From Desulfomicrobium apsheronum (GTDB lineage: Bacteria > Desulfobacterota > Desulfovibrionia > Desulfovibrionales > Desulfomicrobiaceae), in assembly GCF_900114115.1 (NCBI RefSeq), contig NZ_FORX01000021.1, positions 1 through 64,000 of the forward strand: a DNA stretch of 64,000 nt. Reading direction: 5' to 3'. Under the pieces are notes generated by a model that saw only the letters and a program-made list of their open reading frames with translations, made no database searches and was not told the DNA's origin. The translations under genes and the position numbers were made by a program. Positions 18,018 through 26,424 of this stretch are shown piece after piece; position 1 is the stretch's first letter, and every line of letters starts with the position of its first letter.

Positions 18018-18054
18018 ACAAAAAAAGTGCGCGGAGTTCAAACCCCGCGCACCT
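18018..18054 (-). terminator. Terminator/attenuator between livK and livH
   Basis: On the minus strand a perfect 8-bp stem (GTGCGCGG/CCGCGCAC, 18027-18034 with 18045-18052) precedes a T-run (A-run at 18018-18026 on the plus strand). It starts ~12 bases after the livK stop. Partial termination here would give the usual excess of binding protein over permease. Confidence 0.8.
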
Positions 18055-18065
18055 TGATCAATCTG

Positions 18066-19229
18066 TTACGGGCAAACGGACTTGGTGAACACGAATTCGC
18101 CCTGCTCGCTGATCTTGACGACCACCGCGCATTTGATGGGATCGCCTTCGGCGTCGAACTTCATGTTACCGGTGATGCCCGGGAACTCGGGGATGGCGGC
18201 CATGGCGTCGCGGATGGCCTTGCGGTCGGCGCGGGTCTTGCCGGTCAGGCCGCCGGTGTTCTGGACGGCCTTGAGCACCAGGTTGGTCGCATCCCAGGTC
18301 AGAGCGGCCACGTCGGCGGGCTCATAGCCGTACTTTTCCTTGTAGCGGTCGATGAAGACCTTGGTTTCGCCGGAGGCGCCGGCGGCCGCGTAGTGGGTCG
18401 AGAAGTACTGGCCCTTGCAGTTGTCGCCGCAAAGAGCCATCAGCTCGGAGTTACCCCAGGCGTCGGCACCCATGAAGGGATTCTTCCAGCCGAGGTCGTG
18501 GGCCTGTTTGATGATCAGCGCGACTTCGTTGTAGTTGTTGGGCAGGAAGATGAAGTCGGGCTTGGCGGCCAGGATGGTGGTCAGCTGGGCGCTGAAGTCC
18601 TGATCCTTGGAGGAGTAGGATTCAAAGCCAACAACGGCGCCGGCGCCGTTCTTGGCGTTGAAGTCGTCACGGAAAATTTCGGCCAGACCCTTGGAGTAGT
18701 CGTTGTCGAGAGCGTAGAGAACGGCGGCCTTCTTGGCACCGAACTGCTCCATGGCGAAGTCGACGGCCACGGGTCCCTGGAAGGGGTCAAGGAAGGCGGC
18801 GCGGAAAACCCAGGGGCGGTCCTTGGTGGTGTCGGGGTTGGTGGACCAGGGCGAGATCATCGGGGTCTGGTTGTCGTCACAGACCTGACCGGCCGGAACG
18901 GCCTGCTTGCTGGAGTTGGGGCCGACAATGGCCAGCACGCTGTCGCGCTCGATGAGCTTCAGGGCGGCGGAGACGGCGGATTCAGCCTTGGATTCGTTGT
19001 CTTCGTAGATGAATTCGAGCTGGTACTTCGTGCCACCGACTTCAAGGCCGCCTGCAGCGTTGATGTCTTCCTTGAGCATCTCGGCGGCAAACTTTGATTC
19101 TTCACCCACTTTGGGGATGTCGCCGGTCAGCGGGATGTTGAAACCGATTTTGAGGGTCTCGGCTCCAGCAGCCGCGGCAAAGAGCAGCACACATGCCAGG
19201 GCAAGTAAAACACGGGCGGATTTCTTCAC
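18066..19229 (-). CDS. livK: Branched-chain amino-acid periplasmic binding protein (LivK/LivJ)
   Basis: The 387-aa type-I periplasmic-binding-fold receptor has a signal peptide (VKKSARVLLALACVLLFAAAAGAE) and the family segments 'LKIGFNIPLTGDIPKVG', 'LAIVGPNSSKQAVPAGQVC', 'TPMISPWSTNPD' and 'AALTWDATNLVLKAV'. It captures amino acids for LivHMGF. GTG 19229 is taken as start because GGAGG lies six bases upstream; the in-frame TTG at 19235 is too close to that SD. First gene of the operon. Ligand preference (Leu/Ile/Val or other) cannot be read from sequence. Confidence 0.93.
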   Translation of the reverse strand: MKKSARVLLALACVLLFAAAAGAETLKIGFNIPLTGDIPKVGEESKFAAEMLKEDINAAGGLEVGGTKYQLEFIYEDNESKAESAVSAALKLIERDSVLAIVGPNSSKQAVPAGQVCDDNQTPMISPWSTNPDTTKDRPWVFRAAFLDPFQGPVAVDFAMEQFGAKKAAVLYALDNDYSKGLAEIFRDDFNAKNGAGAVVGFESYSSKDQDFSAQLTTILAAKPDFIFLPNNYNEVALIIKQAHDLGWKNPFMGADAWGNSELMALCGDNCKGQYFSTHYAAAGASGETKVFIDRYKEKYGYEPADVAALTWDATNLVLKAVQNTGGLTGKTRADRKAIRDAMAAIPEFPGITGNMKFDAEGDPIKCAVVVKISEQGEFVFTKSVCP

Positions 19230-19663
19230 AAACAACCTCCATGAAGTAAGTGTTACAAAGTGATGGTTTTTCTAATGGAAATAACCAAAAAAAGAAAGTT
19301 ATTTTAGGTGCGTGCACGCTTTTCTACGAAATTGCGAGTCCCGCGAAAGAACTTCGTGATTCAGCACCTTTAGCCCTGAATTGATTGTGCAATCATTATG
19401 CCTGAACGGCACGAAGGCGAGATGCGGCCCCTGAGGGTGCGCCAATGTTTGACAATCCGGATGGATTGGTATTTTTGAAAAAGGGCAAATGGGTACTTCT
19501 CTGGGGGCGCAATGTCGAAATTGTTAAAACAAAGAGAAGTCCTGTGTGACATATTTACATATTTGTAAAAGATGCCGGGATTGATGCGGGGAAGAAAACC
19601 TTGCCAAAGGGCTGGGGGGGACTTAGAAACCATGGTCCTGTTCAACGAGCACGGGAGGTGTCC
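19230..19663. promoter_or_regulatory. Divergent livK/gmhA intergenic region
   Basis: About 430 bases separate the divergent livK and gmhA genes and contain no gene I can support. The livK-proximal 100 bases are AT-rich and must hold its promoter. Toward gmhA, a 6-bp inverted repeat TTTACA-TATT-TGTAAA (19554-19569) within an AT-rich stretch looks like an operator for a dimeric regulator. A TTGACA at 19449 with a weak -10 is a possible gmhA promoter. None of these sites is assigned firmly. Confidence 0.4.
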
Positions 19664-20287
19664 ATGACGGAGCGGGTGCACAAGATCATAACGGACCATG
19701 CGCATGAAGGCGCCGTGCTGCGCAAGACTTTTTTTGCCGACAATGCCGCCCAAGTGGCGGAAGTGGCCCGGGCCATGGCTCTCAGCCTCACGGCCGGCGG
19801 AAAGATCCTTTTTTGCGGCAATGGCGGCAGCGCCGCCGATGCGCAGCATTTCGCGGCCGAGCTGGTCAACCGCTTCATGATGGAACGGCCTCCGTTGCCA
19901 GCCATCGCCCTGACCACGGATACCTCGGCCCTGACCGCTATCGGCAACGACTATTCGTTCGACCGGATTTTCAGCAAGCAGGTCCAGGCCCTGGGTCGCC
20001 CCGGGGACGTGCTGATCGGCATCTCCACCTCGGGTCGCAGCGCCAACGTCAACGAGGCGCTGCGCGTAGGTCTGGAGAACGGGCTGGTCACGGTGGGTCT
20101 TGGCGGAGGAGGCGGCGGAGCCATGCTCGCCCACTGTCATCACGCCCTCATCGTGCCGGACACCCGGACGCCTCTGGTCCAGGAAATTCACGGAGCCATC
20201 GGCCACCTTCTGTGCGGTCTGGTGGACTATTATCTGTTTGAAGCGGTTGCGGAACTCGAACCTTTTCTGGGTTCGGAGCAACCATAA
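19664..20287 (+). CDS. gmhA: Sedoheptulose-7-phosphate isomerase GmhA
   Basis: The 207-aa SIS-domain isomerase converts D-sedoheptulose 7-phosphate to D-glycero-D-manno-heptose 7-phosphate, the first step of the ADP-heptose pathway for LPS core. Diagnostic segments are 'FCGNGGSAADAQHFAAELVNRF', 'LTTDTSALTAIGNDYSFDRIFSKQVQALG', 'GISTSGRSANVNEAL' and 'VQEIHGAIGHLLCGLVD'. ATG 19664 has SD GGGAGG; the extension back to 19601 has none. It is followed by the FmdB-like gene and hemC on the same strand with short gaps. Confidence 0.95.
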   Translation: MTERVHKIITDHAHEGAVLRKTFFADNAAQVAEVARAMALSLTAGGKILFCGNGGSAADAQHFAAELVNRFMMERPPLPAIALTTDTSALTAIGNDYSFDRIFSKQVQALGRPGDVLIGISTSGRSANVNEALRVGLENGLVTVGLGGGGGGAMLAHCHHALIVPDTRTPLVQEIHGAIGHLLCGLVDYYLFEAVAELEPFLGSEQP

Positions 20288-20296
20288 GGAGGAAGC

Positions 20297-20539
20297 ATGC
20301 CCATCTTCGAATATGTCTGCAATTCCTGTCACAAGGAATTCGAGGAAATCGTTCTCGGCGGGGAGCAACCCGTCTGTCCAGCCTGCGGCGCCGCGGACAC
20401 GACCAAGCTCATTTCGCGTGGCGTGTTCCGGACCGGAGGCCCCATCGTCATGGGCTCTCCCTCTGCCAGCGCCATCACCACCAGAGGCAAGAGCGGTTGC
20501 GGTACCTGCTCCGGCGGCAATTGTTCCAGCTGCGGCTAA
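20297..20539 (+). CDS. FmdB-family zinc-ribbon protein
   Basis: The 80-aa protein starts 'MPIFEYVCNSCHKEFEEIV' with two CxxC pairs (CNSC, CPACG) forming the FmdB/CxxC_CXXC_SSSS zinc ribbon. It ends in a Ser/Gly/Cys-rich tail (GTCSGGNCSSCG). SD AAGGAGG is strong. These are small putative regulatory proteins whose targets are rarely known. Operon position between gmhA and hemC gives no specific role. Confidence 0.88.
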   Translation: MPIFEYVCNSCHKEFEEIVLGGEQPVCPACGAADTTKLISRGVFRTGGPIVMGSPSASAITTRGKSGCGTCSGGNCSSCG

Positions 20540-20560
20540 AATCCTAAGGATCCATTCTTG

Positions 20561-21496
20561 ATGAACACCATTCGCATCGCCACCCGTGGCAGCAAGCTGG
20601 CCCTGTGGCAGGCTCATCACATTTCAGGTCTGCTTCGTGCCCAATATCCGGGCATGACCGTCGAGCTCAACATCATTAAGACCAAGGGCGACAAGATCCT
20701 CGATGTGCCCCTGGCCAAGATCGGCGGCAAGGGCCTTTTCGTGAAGGAAATCGAGGAAGCCCTCCTGGCCGGCGAGGCCGACATCGCCGTGCATTCCATG
20801 AAGGACGTGCCAGCCCAGCTGCCCGACGGCCTCAAGCTCGGCATCATCCCAGAACGCGAGGTGCCTACCGACTCCTTCCTGAGCGTCAACTACCCTGACA
20901 TCGCGTCGCTTCCGGCCGGAGCCCGGGTCGGGACCAGCAGCCTGCGCCGCCAGACCCAGCTCATGGGCCTGCGCCGGGACCTGTGCATCCTGTCCCTGCG
21001 CGGCAATCTGGACACGCGGGTGGGCAAGCTCATGGCCGATGAATTCGACGCCATCATCGTGGCCACGGCGGGCATGAATCGTCTTGAACTTTCCGCTCCG
21101 CACATGCAGGAGCTGGCCCCGCCCATGTTCTATCCGGCAGTGGCCCAAGGGGCTCTGGGCATCGAATACCGCGCCGACCGTCCGCAGCTGGACGAGCTCC
21201 TGGCCTTTCTGGATCATGCGCCCTCCAAGATCTGCGTGCAGGCGGAACGGTCCTTCCTGTTCGGCCTGGACGGAGGCTGCCAGGTGCCCATCGCCGGCTA
21301 CGCGACCCTCAGCGGCTCGCAGGTTACCCTCACGGGCCTGGTGGCCGACCTTTGCGGCGAGCGGGTCATCCGCCGTCAGGCAACGGCTCCGGCAGACGCC
21401 GCCGTCGCTCTTGGTGCGGACGTGGCCAAGGCCGTGCTGGCCGATGGCGGCAAGGAGATTCTGGACGAGGTCTACCGGAGCGGCGCGGCGGTCTGA
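20561..21496 (+). CDS. hemC: Hydroxymethylbilane synthase HemC
   Basis: The 311-aa porphobilinogen deaminase joins four porphobilinogens into hydroxymethylbilane for (siro)haem and cobalamin synthesis. It starts '[18 protein letters not shown]', carries catalytic Asp at 82 in 'VHSMKDVPA', substrate-binding 'GTSSLRR' and the dipyrromethane-cofactor Cys240 in '[15 protein letters not shown]'. Start ATG 20561 (a TTG lies one codon earlier) with AAGGA upstream. Cytoplasmic; cobT downstream on the opposite strand is also a tetrapyrrole gene. Confidence 0.96.
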   Translation: MNTIRIATRGSKLALWQAHHISGLLRAQYPGMTVELNIIKTKGDKILDVPLAKIGGKGLFVKEIEEALLAGEADIAVHSMKDVPAQLPDGLKLGIIPEREVPTDSFLSVNYPDIASLPAGARVGTSSLRRQTQLMGLRRDLCILSLRGNLDTRVGKLMADEFDAIIVATAGMNRLELSAPHMQELAPPMFYPAVAQGALGIEYRADRPQLDELLAFLDHAPSKICVQAERSFLFGLDGGCQVPIAGYATLSGSQVTLTGLVADLCGERVIRRQATAPADAAVALGADVAKAVLADGGKEILDEVYRSGAAV

Positions 21497-21521
21497 GACG
21501 AATCCTGATCCGGAGTGCAAC

Positions 21522-21557
21522 GAAAAAGGGCAGGCGGTTTATCCGCCCGCCCTTTTG
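21522..21557. terminator. Bidirectional terminator between hemC and cobT
   Basis: An inverted repeat of about 10 bp (GGGCAGGCGG with CCGCCCGCCC) is flanked by AAAAA on the left and TTTT on the right, so it can stop transcription from both convergent genes. Confidence 0.82.
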
Positions 21558-21588
21558 ACATTTCGGATACGGTCATGGCTGACCGGGG

Positions 21589-22647
21589 CTATTCTCCGCT
21601 GTGCACGCCGGCCGCCGAGAACGTGGCCATGTCGGTGTAGAGGTTGGCCGCGCTGCGCAGGATGAAGACGGCCATGGCCGCGCCGGTGCCTTCGCCGAGG
21701 CGCATGTCCAGGTGCAGGAGCGGGCTGGCGTCCAGGCTCTTCATGACGGCGGCGAAACCGGGTTCCGCCGAGGCGTGGGAAAAGAAGGCGTATTCGGCCA
21801 CCTGCGGGCAGATGGCGCGAGCCGCGACATAGGCGCTGGACGAGATGAAGCCGTCGATGATCAGAGGCATGCCAAGGCTCGCTCCGCCAAGGATCAAGCC
21901 AGCCAGGGTCGCGATTTCAAATCCTCCAAGGCAGGCCAGGATATCGATGGGGTCGGCCTTGGCGATGGTGGGGGCATGCAGGGCCAGGGACTTTTCGATG
22001 ACCGCTATCTTGTGGCGCATCCCTTCGGCTCCAAGGCCCGTGCCGGGGCCGGTGATGACGGCGGGAGTCAGGCCCAGAAAAGCGCAGAAGAGGGCCGTGG
22101 CCGGGGTCGTGTTGGCGATGCCCATCTCTCCGGTGCCGAGGGTCACGATGCCGTCCGCGTGCGCGGCCCTGGCCAGAGCGATTCCGTTTTCAAGGGCTTT
22201 TACGCATTCCTCTCGGCTCATGGCCGCTTCCGTGCTCAGGTCCCGGGTGCCGGGCGCGACCTTGCACTGGACAAGGGCCGGGTGATCAGGAAACCTGTCG
22301 CCCAGGCAACCCGCGTCCACGACCTTGAGGTCCACTCCCGCAGTGCGGGTCAGCACGTTGATGGCCGCGCCGTTCATGACGAAATTGGTGACCATCTGCC
22401 GCGTCACTTCCTGGGGAAAAAGGCTCACGCCCTGGGCGGCTACCCCGTGATCCCCGGCGCATGTGTAGATGCGGGCCGGGTCGACACTGGGCGCTTCGCC
22501 ACCGGCCATGGCCACCAGGCGGCAGGCGATACGCTCCAGGACACCGAGGCTGCCCTTGGGTTTTGTCTGGGAATCGAGGTGGGCCTGGGCTTTTTGGAAG
22601 TATGCGCGGTCAAGGGGGCGGATCTTGGCGATGGTGGACTGAAGCAT
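21589..22647 (-). CDS. cobT: Nicotinate-nucleotide:dimethylbenzimidazole phosphoribosyltransferase CobT
   Basis: The 352-aa enzyme transfers the phosphoribosyl group of nicotinate mononucleotide to dimethylbenzimidazole to make alpha-ribazole phosphate for the cobalamin lower loop. Family segments visible: 'QTKPKGSLGVLE', 'AGDHGVAAQGVSLFPQEVTRQM', 'GTGEMGIANTTPA', 'ILACLGGFEIA' and the catalytic-Glu motif 'MRLGEGTGAA' (Glu319). Length is normal. Monocistronic as far as seen, convergent with hemC. Confidence 0.95.
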   Translation of the reverse strand: MLQSTIAKIRPLDRAYFQKAQAHLDSQTKPKGSLGVLERIACRLVAMAGGEAPSVDPARIYTCAGDHGVAAQGVSLFPQEVTRQMVTNFVMNGAAINVLTRTAGVDLKVVDAGCLGDRFPDHPALVQCKVAPGTRDLSTEAAMSREECVKALENGIALARAAHADGIVTLGTGEMGIANTTPATALFCAFLGLTPAVITGPGTGLGAEGMRHKIAVIEKSLALHAPTIAKADPIDILACLGGFEIATLAGLILGGASLGMPLIIDGFISSSAYVAARAICPQVAEYAFFSHASAEPGFAAVMKSLDASPLLHLDMRLGEGTGAAMAVFILRSAANLYTDMATFSAAGVHSGE

Positions 22648-22712
22648 GGATATGAAGCCTCCGGAATTTCACGTTATTTTGATGCGAATTGTCGCGTTCA
22701 AAGGGCTACAGG

Positions 22713-23171
22713 ATGGAGAAAACGATGACAAGAAAGGATTTGAAAGACCACGGGCCCATTTTGGTCAGCGCCTGTCTGCTTGGGATATATTGCCGTTATG
22801 ACGGACGCTGCGAGACGGACGAGAGGGTCATGGCCCTGTCCAGGGATCATGTTCTGATCCCTGTCTGCCCGGAACAGCTGGGTGGTCTGCCCACGCCGCG
22901 TTCGGCCGTGGAGCTGCTCGACGGCCGGGCCGTGACCAGGGACGGGGCCGACCTGACCGAAGCCTTCGAACGCGGGGTCCTGCAGGTAGAGCGAGTGGCC
23001 CGGCTGACCGGGGCCCGGGCGGCCGTTTTACAGCCGCGCTCGCCGAGCTGCGGGCGGGGCATCATTTATGATGGCACCTTTTCCAGCCGACGCATCGAGG
23101 GAGACGGCGCCCTGACGCAGTATCTGCGGGCGCAGGGTTTTTTGCTGCTCGTGCCCGACGAACTTGATTGA
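22713..23171 (+). CDS. DUF523 family protein
   Basis: The ~152-aa protein matches DUF523 by 'VSACLLGIYCRYDGRC', 'PVCPEQLGGLPTPR' and 'LQPRSPSCGRG', all with conserved Cys. The biochemical role of the family is not established to my knowledge. ATG 22713 has AAGGG at ~8 bases; the alternative ATG 22725 also has a good GGAG, so the first four residues are uncertain. No clear operon partner. Confidence 0.85.
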   Translation: MEKTMTRKDLKDHGPILVSACLLGIYCRYDGRCETDERVMALSRDHVLIPVCPEQLGGLPTPRSAVELLDGRAVTRDGADLTEAFERGVLQVERVARLTGARAAVLQPRSPSCGRGIIYDGTFSSRRIEGDGALTQYLRAQGFLLLVPDELD

Positions 23172-23242
23172 CTCGGGATCTTTTCTTTTGTCGTGGATGA
23201 ATTACCAATATTGATGATTCATCCGCATGAATGGAGGGCGCA

Positions 23243-23563
23243 ATGACAAACACGGCAAACAGACGCGAATTCACGCGTCAGCGAAAAGAGATCAGGGTGC
23301 GGTACAGCCTGCTCGGCAGCGAGGAATACAGCGATGCCCAGCTCGTGGACGTGAGCGAAGGGGGGCTTTGCATGGAAGCCAGTGCGCCGCTCAGGACCGG
23401 CACCCAGATTTATGTCCAGCTCTTGAACATCAATCCCGAAATATCGGGATTGGCCGCGCACAGGACCTCGCATGGCAGGGTGCGCTGGACCAGGGATTTG
23501 GGCTGCTTGGAACAAACCCGTTTCGGGATCGGGGTGCAGTACACGCATCCTGTCTGTCACTGA
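23243..23563 (+). CDS. PilZ-domain protein
   Basis: The 106-aa protein is a single PilZ-like domain: 'NRREFTRQRKEIRVRY' holds the Arg-rich RxxxR motif and 'LVDVSEGGLCMEA' the D/NxSxxG motif, both used to bind cyclic di-GMP, ending with 'FGIGVQYTHP'. ATG 23243 is preceded by GGAGGGC. An 8-bp inverted repeat (GGATGAAT/ATTCATCC, 23195-23224) lies just upstream and may be an operator. It may sense c-di-GMP and act on a partner that cannot be named. Confidence 0.85.
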   Translation: MTNTANRREFTRQRKEIRVRYSLLGSEEYSDAQLVDVSEGGLCMEASAPLRTGTQIYVQLLNINPEISGLAAHRTSHGRVRWTRDLGCLEQTRFGIGVQYTHPVCH

Positions 23564-23584
23564 TGAACGCAAACAGGAAGAAGC

Positions 23585-23920
23585 ATGTCCGCATTTGAAC
23601 AGGAGCTTGAGGCGACCGGGGAATTGTTGAAGAATGAGAAAATTTCCAAGGAATTGGCGCGGGCCCATGTCAGATCCCTGGCCTGGTTCAGACAGAACCT
23701 GGCCGAGCTTGAAGCGGCTGGCTGGAGCGTTGCCGAGCTGTACCGCATCGGGACCCTGTCGTTTCCCTATTCGGAGTGGGGGCCGGGCTGGTTGACCTTG
23801 TGGAACAATGAAAAATGTTCGCCCCGACTGGGCCGTCGGGGCGAGATAGAGTTCGTCCTGCACGAGGCGGGTGGGGACGTTGTTCAGTCCTGCCGTCTCG
23901 ACAGAAGTTATTTGTCCTGA
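23585..23920 (+). CDS. Small acidic protein of unknown function
   Basis: This 111-aa protein follows the PilZ gene by 21 bases with SD AGGAAG, so it is probably co-transcribed. It is helical in its first half ('ELEATGELLKNEKISKELARAHVRSL') and Trp-rich in the middle ('YSEWGPGWLTLWNN'). I recognise no family. The stop abuts the stop of the convergent gene at 23921 with no spacer. Confidence 0.65.
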   Translation: MSAFEQELEATGELLKNEKISKELARAHVRSLAWFRQNLAELEAAGWSVAELYRIGTLSFPYSEWGPGWLTLWNNEKCSPRLGRRGEIEFVLHEAGGDVVQSCRLDRSYLS

Positions 23921-24994
23921 CTATTCTGCCTGGCCCAGGGTCTGGTTGCCCGTCGGCGCCGGGTCCACTTCCGGCTGGGGTTCCAGGGCGCGTTCCTGCA
24001 CAGCTTCCGCCGTCCTGACCAGAAGATCTCCGGCCTTGGCCACGCCGGCCAGTGAGCCTGGGTCATCCAGGCTTCGGCGATACACCCATTGCGCCATGTA
24101 GATCAGCTCAGAGGCGTCCATGCCCTGCGGGTTCGAAGCGCTGACGATGGCTTGCAGGAGGCGCTGGCGCGAGATCTCGCGGGTCTGGATGGTGGTCTTG
24201 ATGCGGGCGCTGGCCTCGTTTCTGGCCGAGATGGATGCCTCCTCCCCCTGCATGTTCCAGAAGGCCAGGTGCGCCTGGCTGACACTCTCCATATCCTCAA
24301 GATATTTCGTGACCAAAAGCCGGATCGAGTCCGTTCTGGCCAGGGTGCTTATGGTCTGGCCGATGGTTTTCAGCCGCGTCGCCAGCAGCGTCAGCATTTC
24401 CTTGCGCTGCGCCTCGCTCACGACGGCCATCTGTCCTGAAGGAAGGGTGTAGGTGGTAGATTGCAGAGCCCGCTCCAGGCTGTCCAGAAAGAGCGGCGTG
24501 TATGCCGCGTGCAGGAAATCGAGCACCGGCTCTTTCAGCACGTGGGTGAAGATGACCTTGCGCGCTCCCAGCGTATCGGCTGGATCGACGTTCAATCCGT
24601 TGAAATCGACTCCGTAGCGGATGTTCACGGACTTGACGTTGAGGTCGAAACGTCCCTCGGCTCCCGGATTCTTCTTGGTCCCGCCAGGCAGATAGCGGGC
24701 GACCAGATAGCTGCTTAAGTCCTCGATGAAGTCATGGCGAACGATCTCGTCGGCCGGGAAGGCGGGCGTGGTGGCGTTGCCTTCGGCGGTGGCGTTGTCT
24801 TCAGGTCCGGTGACGGTCGCGTTGACGGGTTCCTGCACGGCAACCACGGGGGCCGGCTGTCCTGTGCCGACCTGCCAGCGCTGCGGGGCCACTTCCGTGG
24901 CGACCGGTTTCGGGAAAAAACGGTCGCGGTTCTGCATGAACCAGTAGCCGCCGGCCAGGGCCAGAATGAAAGCGATGGCGAGAATTCGTTTCAT
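23921..24994 (-). CDS. Exported or membrane-anchored protein of unknown function
   Basis: The 357-aa protein has an N-terminal hydrophobic helix (residues ~4-20, 'ILAIAFILALAGGYWFM') and a Pro/Ala/Thr-rich linker to ~80. The rest is a mainly helical periplasmic domain ('YLVARYLPGGTKKNPGAEGRFDLNVKSVNIRYGVDFNGL', 'ASISARNEASARIKTTIQTREISRQRLLQ'). I do not recognise the family. It lies six bases downstream of the phosphofructokinase gene on the same strand, implying co-transcription, but no functional link is evident. Confidence 0.75.
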   Translation of the reverse strand: MKRILAIAFILALAGGYWFMQNRDRFFPKPVATEVAPQRWQVGTGQPAPVVAVQEPVNATVTGPEDNATAEGNATTPAFPADEIVRHDFIEDLSSYLVARYLPGGTKKNPGAEGRFDLNVKSVNIRYGVDFNGLNVDPADTLGARKVIFTHVLKEPVLDFLHAAYTPLFLDSLERALQSTTYTLPSGQMAVVSEAQRKEMLTLLATRLKTIGQTISTLARTDSIRLLVTKYLEDMESVSQAHLAFWNMQGEEASISARNEASARIKTTIQTREISRQRLLQAIVSASNPQGMDASELIYMAQWVYRRSLDDPGSLAGVAKAGDLLVRTAEAVQERALEPQPEVDPAPTGNQTLGQAE

Positions 24995-25000
24995 GAGCTT

Positions 25001-26314
25001 CTATGCCTTTGTGGCGCAGTTAAACATGGATTGGGGTTGTCCGGTGGATTCCATGACCGATCTCCAGTAATTGGAGTAGATGTTGAGTTTGCGCCGCTTG
25101 GCGGTGACCAGATCCAGGGGCAGGTAGAGGTAGCGCTCCTGCAGTTTGGACACAACCATCCCGGTCTTGCCGGCCATGGCCGCGTGTACGGCATGTTGTC
25201 CGAGGAAGCCGCAGTAGATGCGGTCGTTGGAGTTGGCCGGGATGGAGCGGATGATGTAGCTGGGGTCGATGTATTTGAGGGTGTAGGGAAAGTCCGTGGT
25301 CGCGAAGAATTTTTTTATTTCCGAGCGCAGCACATCGCAGATGTCGCCCAGGATGGGGTTGCCCGAGAGATCGACCTGGTTGTCGATCCGGCACAAGTCC
25401 TGACCGGCCCCTTCGGCCACGACGATGACCGCGTGCTGTCGCTGCTCCAGGCGGGTTTTGAGCTGAACCAGAAAGCCGTCCGGGCCGTGCAGCTCGAAAG
25501 GCGCTTCGGGAACCAGCACGAAATTGACCTCTTTCAAGGCCAGGCTGGCCTGGGCCGCGATAAAACCCGACTCCCGGCCCATGAGCTTGACCATGCCGAT
25601 GCCGCCGGGCGCTCCCAGGGCTTCGATGTGGGCGCAGCGGATGGCCTCGGTGGCTTTTTCCACGGCCGTGTCGAAGCCAAAAGAGCGGGTCACAAAGTTG
25701 ATGTCGTTGTCGATGGTCTTGGGGATGCCGATGACCGAGATCTTGAGGCCCCGCCGCAGCACTTCCTGGGTCACGGAGCTGGCAGCTTTCATGGTGCCAT
25801 CGCCGCCGATCATGAACAGGACCGAGATGTTCATGCGCTCCAGCGCGTCCACGATCTCTTCCGGAGCCTGGGGCCCGCGCGAGGAGGACAGGATGGTGCC
25901 GCCGAATTCGTGGATGTCGCGGACGCTGTCCGGGGTCAGTTCCATGATGTCGTGCTTGTATTTGGGGATGAAGCCCTGCAGGCCGTAGCGGATTCCGTAG
26001 ATCCCGGAGATGTGGTAATTGTGGTGGGCGCTCATGACGATGGCCCTGATCACGTCGTTGATGCCCGGGCACAGCCCGCCACAGGTCACGATGGCGCATT
26101 TGGTCTTGGGCGGGTCGAAATAGATTTGTTGCCTGGGTCCCGCCTCCTCGAATTCATAGACGGTTTTTGACGTCGCTCCGTCGAGGATTTCACTGGAGAG
26201 ATAAAGGGGCATCTTGGAACTGTCGTCGATATGGTGGCAGTAGGGCAAGGGATTGTCGACCCTGCATGGTCCAAGGGTGGGGACGGAAGTATCGATGCTT
26301 GGCGCGTTGCCCAT
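25001..26314 (-). CDS. 6-phosphofructokinase, long ATP-type clade
   Basis: The 437-aa phosphofructokinase has 'CGGLCPGIND' (~79-87), the nucleotide-site motif 'GGDGT' (170-174; Gly-Thr here favours ATP over PPi), the catalytic 'PKTIDND' (198-204) and 'MGRESGFIA'. The ~70-residue N-terminal extension and length match the clade often annotated 'ATP-dependent 6-phosphofructokinase' in spirochaetes, plants and deltaproteobacteria. ATG 26314 has GGAGAC upstream; the extension to 26401 has no support. It phosphorylates fructose 6-phosphate in glycolysis; phosphoryl donor should be tested. Confidence 0.92.
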   Translation of the reverse strand: MGNAPSIDTSVPTLGPCRVDNPLPYCHHIDDSSKMPLYLSSEILDGATSKTVYEFEEAGPRQQIYFDPPKTKCAIVTCGGLCPGINDVIRAIVMSAHHNYHISGIYGIRYGLQGFIPKYKHDIMELTPDSVRDIHEFGGTILSSSRGPQAPEEIVDALERMNISVLFMIGGDGTMKAASSVTQEVLRRGLKISVIGIPKTIDNDINFVTRSFGFDTAVEKATEAIRCAHIEALGAPGGIGMVKLMGRESGFIAAQASLALKEVNFVLVPEAPFELHGPDGFLVQLKTRLEQRQHAVIVVAEGAGQDLCRIDNQVDLSGNPILGDICDVLRSEIKKFFATTDFPYTLKYIDPSYIIRSIPANSNDRIYCGFLGQHAVHAAMAGKTGMVVSKLQERYLYLPLDLVTAKRRKLNIYSNYWRSVMESTGQPQSMFNCATKA

Positions 26315-26424
26315 TGCGTCTCCATGAGGTTGCGTTCTTGAAAAGGGCACTGAAATGAGAAAAGCTTCCTGTTTGTTAAGCCAGGGTGGCCTAAAAAACA
26401 AGAAGCGCGGCGAGTTGTAATAAT

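Noticed and set aside
19370-20620. 416-aa minus-strand frame over gmhA, the FmdB-like gene and the intergenic region
   Set aside because: It crosses two supported genes and a non-coding region and ends in an implausible Gly/Ala-rich stretch.
24734-26170. 478-aa plus-strand frame opposite the phosphofructokinase
   Set aside because: Antisense shadow; composition is His/Asp/Val-rich as expected from reverse reading and it has no family match that I recognise.
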